This document shows positions 62,069 to 64,000 of a stretch of 64,000 bases of DNA, in pieces. The position numbers and the translations under genes were made by a program. The stretch is from Cylindrotheca closterium (Eukaryota > Bacillariophyta > Bacillariophyceae > Bacillariales > Bacillariaceae). Positions within the stretch are counted from its first letter, which is position 1; every line of letters starts with the position of its first letter. Location: the NCBI GenBank assembly GCA_933822405.4, contig CAKOGP040000147.1:27600-91599 (forward strand), read 5' to 3'. A model generated the notes under the pieces. That model had not been told where the DNA came from, did no database searches, and saw only the letters and a list, made by a program, of their open reading frames with translations.

Positions 62069-62570
62069 GACACACTTTCTTTCTTTTCCCGTGGGAAATT
62101 ACAAGGCAGAAATGATTTGGCTACTGTATCTTCTCTTTGTTTTTCTTCTAGCTGGTCATTGGAGCTGCTGTTGGGCGACCAAACTACGATATTCCTCTTC
62201 CCCTCTTCGTTGAAAAGAATGTAAAGTTGCGTTGATTTTTCTGGATCGAGAAATGAGAATATTGTAATGATGACAAATGACGTCACCCCCGTTCGTACGT
62301 CAAAAGCTCAAGAGTGAGCTCTTACTATATATTATTGTCTCTCGTCATACGGTACCCTTTACAGCTCAGTTAAGTAGTATTAAAATATCTAATGTAATGG
62401 ACTGCCTTTTGCAATAGCTCGAAACTCTACTCGTACAGTGCTACCAATCAATGGTGCCAATAAGCGAAGCAAGCCGTCTCGGGATTGATTGATCGTGAAC
62501 CACCAACATGGGGAAAATGAGTGAGTTGATTGATTCATACATTCGCTCTGCCTGCTTCCTGCTTCGTCAA
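62069..62570. other. intergenic stretch
   Basis: 5' flank of the plastid-targeted gene. No other gene supported. Confidence 0.4.
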
Positions 62571-62838
62571 AATGACTCATCTCTTCGGACTGGCGATATC
62601 GTCTCCGCTGGCGGTGTTGGCATCTTCATCAAACAATCTGGTATTTGCTTCCGACAGAGCAATTTTTCTTGCCACGCAAACAAAGGTACATGTTTCATAT
62701 CCTCAGCTGAAGTTGGACATGCGAGGTTCTCAGGTATTCGACTGCAAACTCTATTCTGTAGCCTCCAATATGCTGTCTTTCCCTTTTGGATTACTCTTTG
62801 CACTAGGGTTCTCGAGGTCTGAACAGTTCGCAAAATAA
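62571..62838 (+). CDS. possible small hydrophobic protein, unknown
   Basis: ATG at 62571 gives MTHLFGLAISSPLAVLASSS, a possible signal peptide, then VFASDRAIFLATQTKVHVSY and LSFPFGLLFALGFSRSEQFA; 88 residues. An antisense frame of 111 codons (62567-62902) starts MEEHCDPDAPNAPRTATGVR and is equally open, so the strand is uncertain. Confidence 0.25.
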
Positions 62839-63028
62839 CGTAACGAACCCCAGTTGCTGTTCTTGGGGCATTGGGAGCGTCAGGGTCGCAGTGCTCCTCC
62901 ACATGCAGTCGCCTTCGACAAGATCGTCCCAGATGATAGTCCCCACCTTTGAAATTGAAATCACACTCACAGTATGGTTCTAATCATAGTGATAAGAAAG
63001 CATGAATGAATCACATAGGGTTCTTCTG

Positions 63029-63649
63029 TTAGAATGAATCAATCAAAGCACCATTCATTCCAAGACCAAAGCTGGCTGTCACGCCAAGAATAAACGTACC
63101 GCATCTCACAGATCTCCAATCCCATTTGCATTCGGCATCCGTATCTGGTATCACCTTTTTCGTCAAGAAATCCTTTGCGACTTGACCAAATGTGTCCAAT
63201 AAGGTTCTATCATCATATGCATTCGCTTCCGTGGCCTCAAAGTACTTGGATGGTTCCATCATCATTACATCACGATCCCGTTCGTTGGATGATTCAGTGG
63301 CCTCATCAAATAAGTCATCGGACTGTTCTCTTCTTGTTCTATCAATATAATATTCATCGGCGTTGGTTTCCTCAAAGTAATCGGAGGATTGCTCTCTCAT
63401 TCTATCAGCATCGCCATCCCGTTCCTGTATATTATTATTATTGTTATCATTATTATTATTATTATTATTGGATGATGATTCTTCACTCCTGGCTTGGTCG
63501 TCAACACCAACAAGGCCATTCTTGGATTGCTGGGCGGTCATCATCCTTGCCTCCACCTCCTGCTGGGCGGATATTCCTTTCGCACACAATAATAATACCA
63601 GTGTGCAAACTGCGACCTGAAGTACTCGATGCATTGATTTTATCTTCAT
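63029..63649 (-). CDS. secreted Asn-rich protein with degenerate acidic repeats, unknown
   Basis: 206 residues, ATG at 63649. Clear signal peptide (LQVAVCTLVLLLCAKGISA, cut before QQ). An Asn run (NNNNNNNDNNNNN) is followed by three acidic/aromatic repeats: REQSSDYFEETNADEYYIDR, REQSDDLFDEATESSNERDR and EPSKYFEATEANAYDDR. The C-terminus has a Cys pair (CKWDWRSVRC) and a hydrophobic end (TFILGVTASFGLGMNGALI) that could be a GPI-like or membrane anchor. No family recognised. The Asn run is an AAT/ATT microsatellite (63428-63469) and may vary in length. Confidence 0.6.
   Translation of the reverse strand: MKIKSMHRVLQVAVCTLVLLLCAKGISAQQEVEARMMTAQQSKNGLVGVDDQARSEESSSNNNNNNNDNNNNNIQERDGDADRMREQSSDYFEETNADEYYIDRTRREQSDDLFDEATESSNERDRDVMMMEPSKYFEATEANAYDDRTLLDTFGQVAKDFLTKKVIPDTDAECKWDWRSVRCGTFILGVTASFGLGMNGALIDSF
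63428..63469 (-). repeat. ATT microsatellite coding for poly-Asn
   Basis: Interrupted (ATT)n on the plus strand inside the secreted-protein gene, in frame. Confidence 0.9.
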
Positions 63650-64000
63650 TTCACGAGTTATAGTCTCAAAAGTATGACTTGAACTGCGTGTATTTGAATG
63701 GTGATGTGGGCGTTTTGAATTTTAATAAAAATCTGATCGATTATTGATTAATCCGACCGTTGGAAGTGTTATATCAATTTGAAATTACGGTACTGTATTA
63801 TTCGATATGGATCATCATCCAGACGTCCCTGGTACCTACAGTATGACTGTAACTACAGCAGGATCGATTGTACCTGTCAGGATCGAGTTAGTCGTCTTAC
63901 GACTTACTAGATCGTCTGTCCGTATGTCCTCATACATCACATCATTCATCACGTTCATCTAGCCACTCTATGAGTTACTGACGATTAACAAGTCGCTTCG
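63650..64000. other. window end, no gene seen
   Basis: 5' flank of the secreted-protein gene. Short ACTTACTAGATCG-like words; nothing supported. Confidence 0.4.

Overview
The window looks like nuclear DNA of a photosynthetic stramenopile, most likely a diatom. Three things point there. Introns are short (about 50-110 bases, GT-AG). Several proteins begin with a signal peptide whose cleavage site is followed by Phe, as in plastid import in algae with secondary plastids (the hydrolase at 1-917, the DUF819 protein at 48903-50426, the unknown at 60593-62068). The gene set includes families common in diatoms: BspA-like LRR_5 and DUF285 repeat proteins, LRR proteins anchored near the N-terminus, and a class C GPCR. 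Genes lie on both strands with no operons. I cannot name the species.

Layout. 0-1 kb: 5' part of a plastid-targeted alpha/beta-hydrolase-fold gene. 1.4-5.0 kb: a Mutator-like (MULE) DNA transposon with 67-bp terminal inverted repeats, a transposase broken by a frameshift, and an accessory ORF on the other strand. 5.1-13.4 kb: a broken TPR gene, small unknown genes, a SAM methyltransferase, a macrodomain-sirtuin gene with three lesions, a MOSC protein and a low-complexity unknown. 13.9-20.5 kb: an acidic type II membrane LRR protein, a TLC-domain membrane protein and a broken BspA-like LRR_5 gene. 20.9-35.3 kb: a segmental duplication in which a seven-exon coiled-coil/multi-TM/LRR gene is repeated three times. 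Each copy is followed on the opposite strand by RRP7 sequence, which is a short scar after copy 1, a truncated pseudogene after copy 2 and intact after copy 3. 35.3-40 kb: a decayed and an intact copy of a His-rich, membrane-anchored DUF285 gene. 40.4-64 kb: mostly intact genes. These are a divergent SDR, eIF2B epsilon, an F-box-like protein, a DUF819 transporter-like protein, a class C GPCR with a large Cys-containing ectodomain, a GT32-like glycosyltransferase, tRNA-Glu(CTC), an aldo-keto reductase fused to a VHL-beta-like domain, a coiled-coil protein, a plastid-targeted unknown and a secreted Asn-rich protein.

The 20.9-40 kb block is a duplication hotspot for cell-surface repeat proteins. 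Three unrelated repeat ectodomains (14-15.8 kb, 20.9-32.8 kb, 36.9-39.5 kb) share one plan: cytoplasmic N-terminus, membrane segment(s), then the repeat domain at the C-terminus. Housekeeping genes (RRP7, eIF2B epsilon, tRNA-Glu) are interspersed. Broken reading frames cluster in the first 20 kb, whereas the right half is mostly intact. Whether those breaks are biological or assembly errors cannot be settled from sequence alone.
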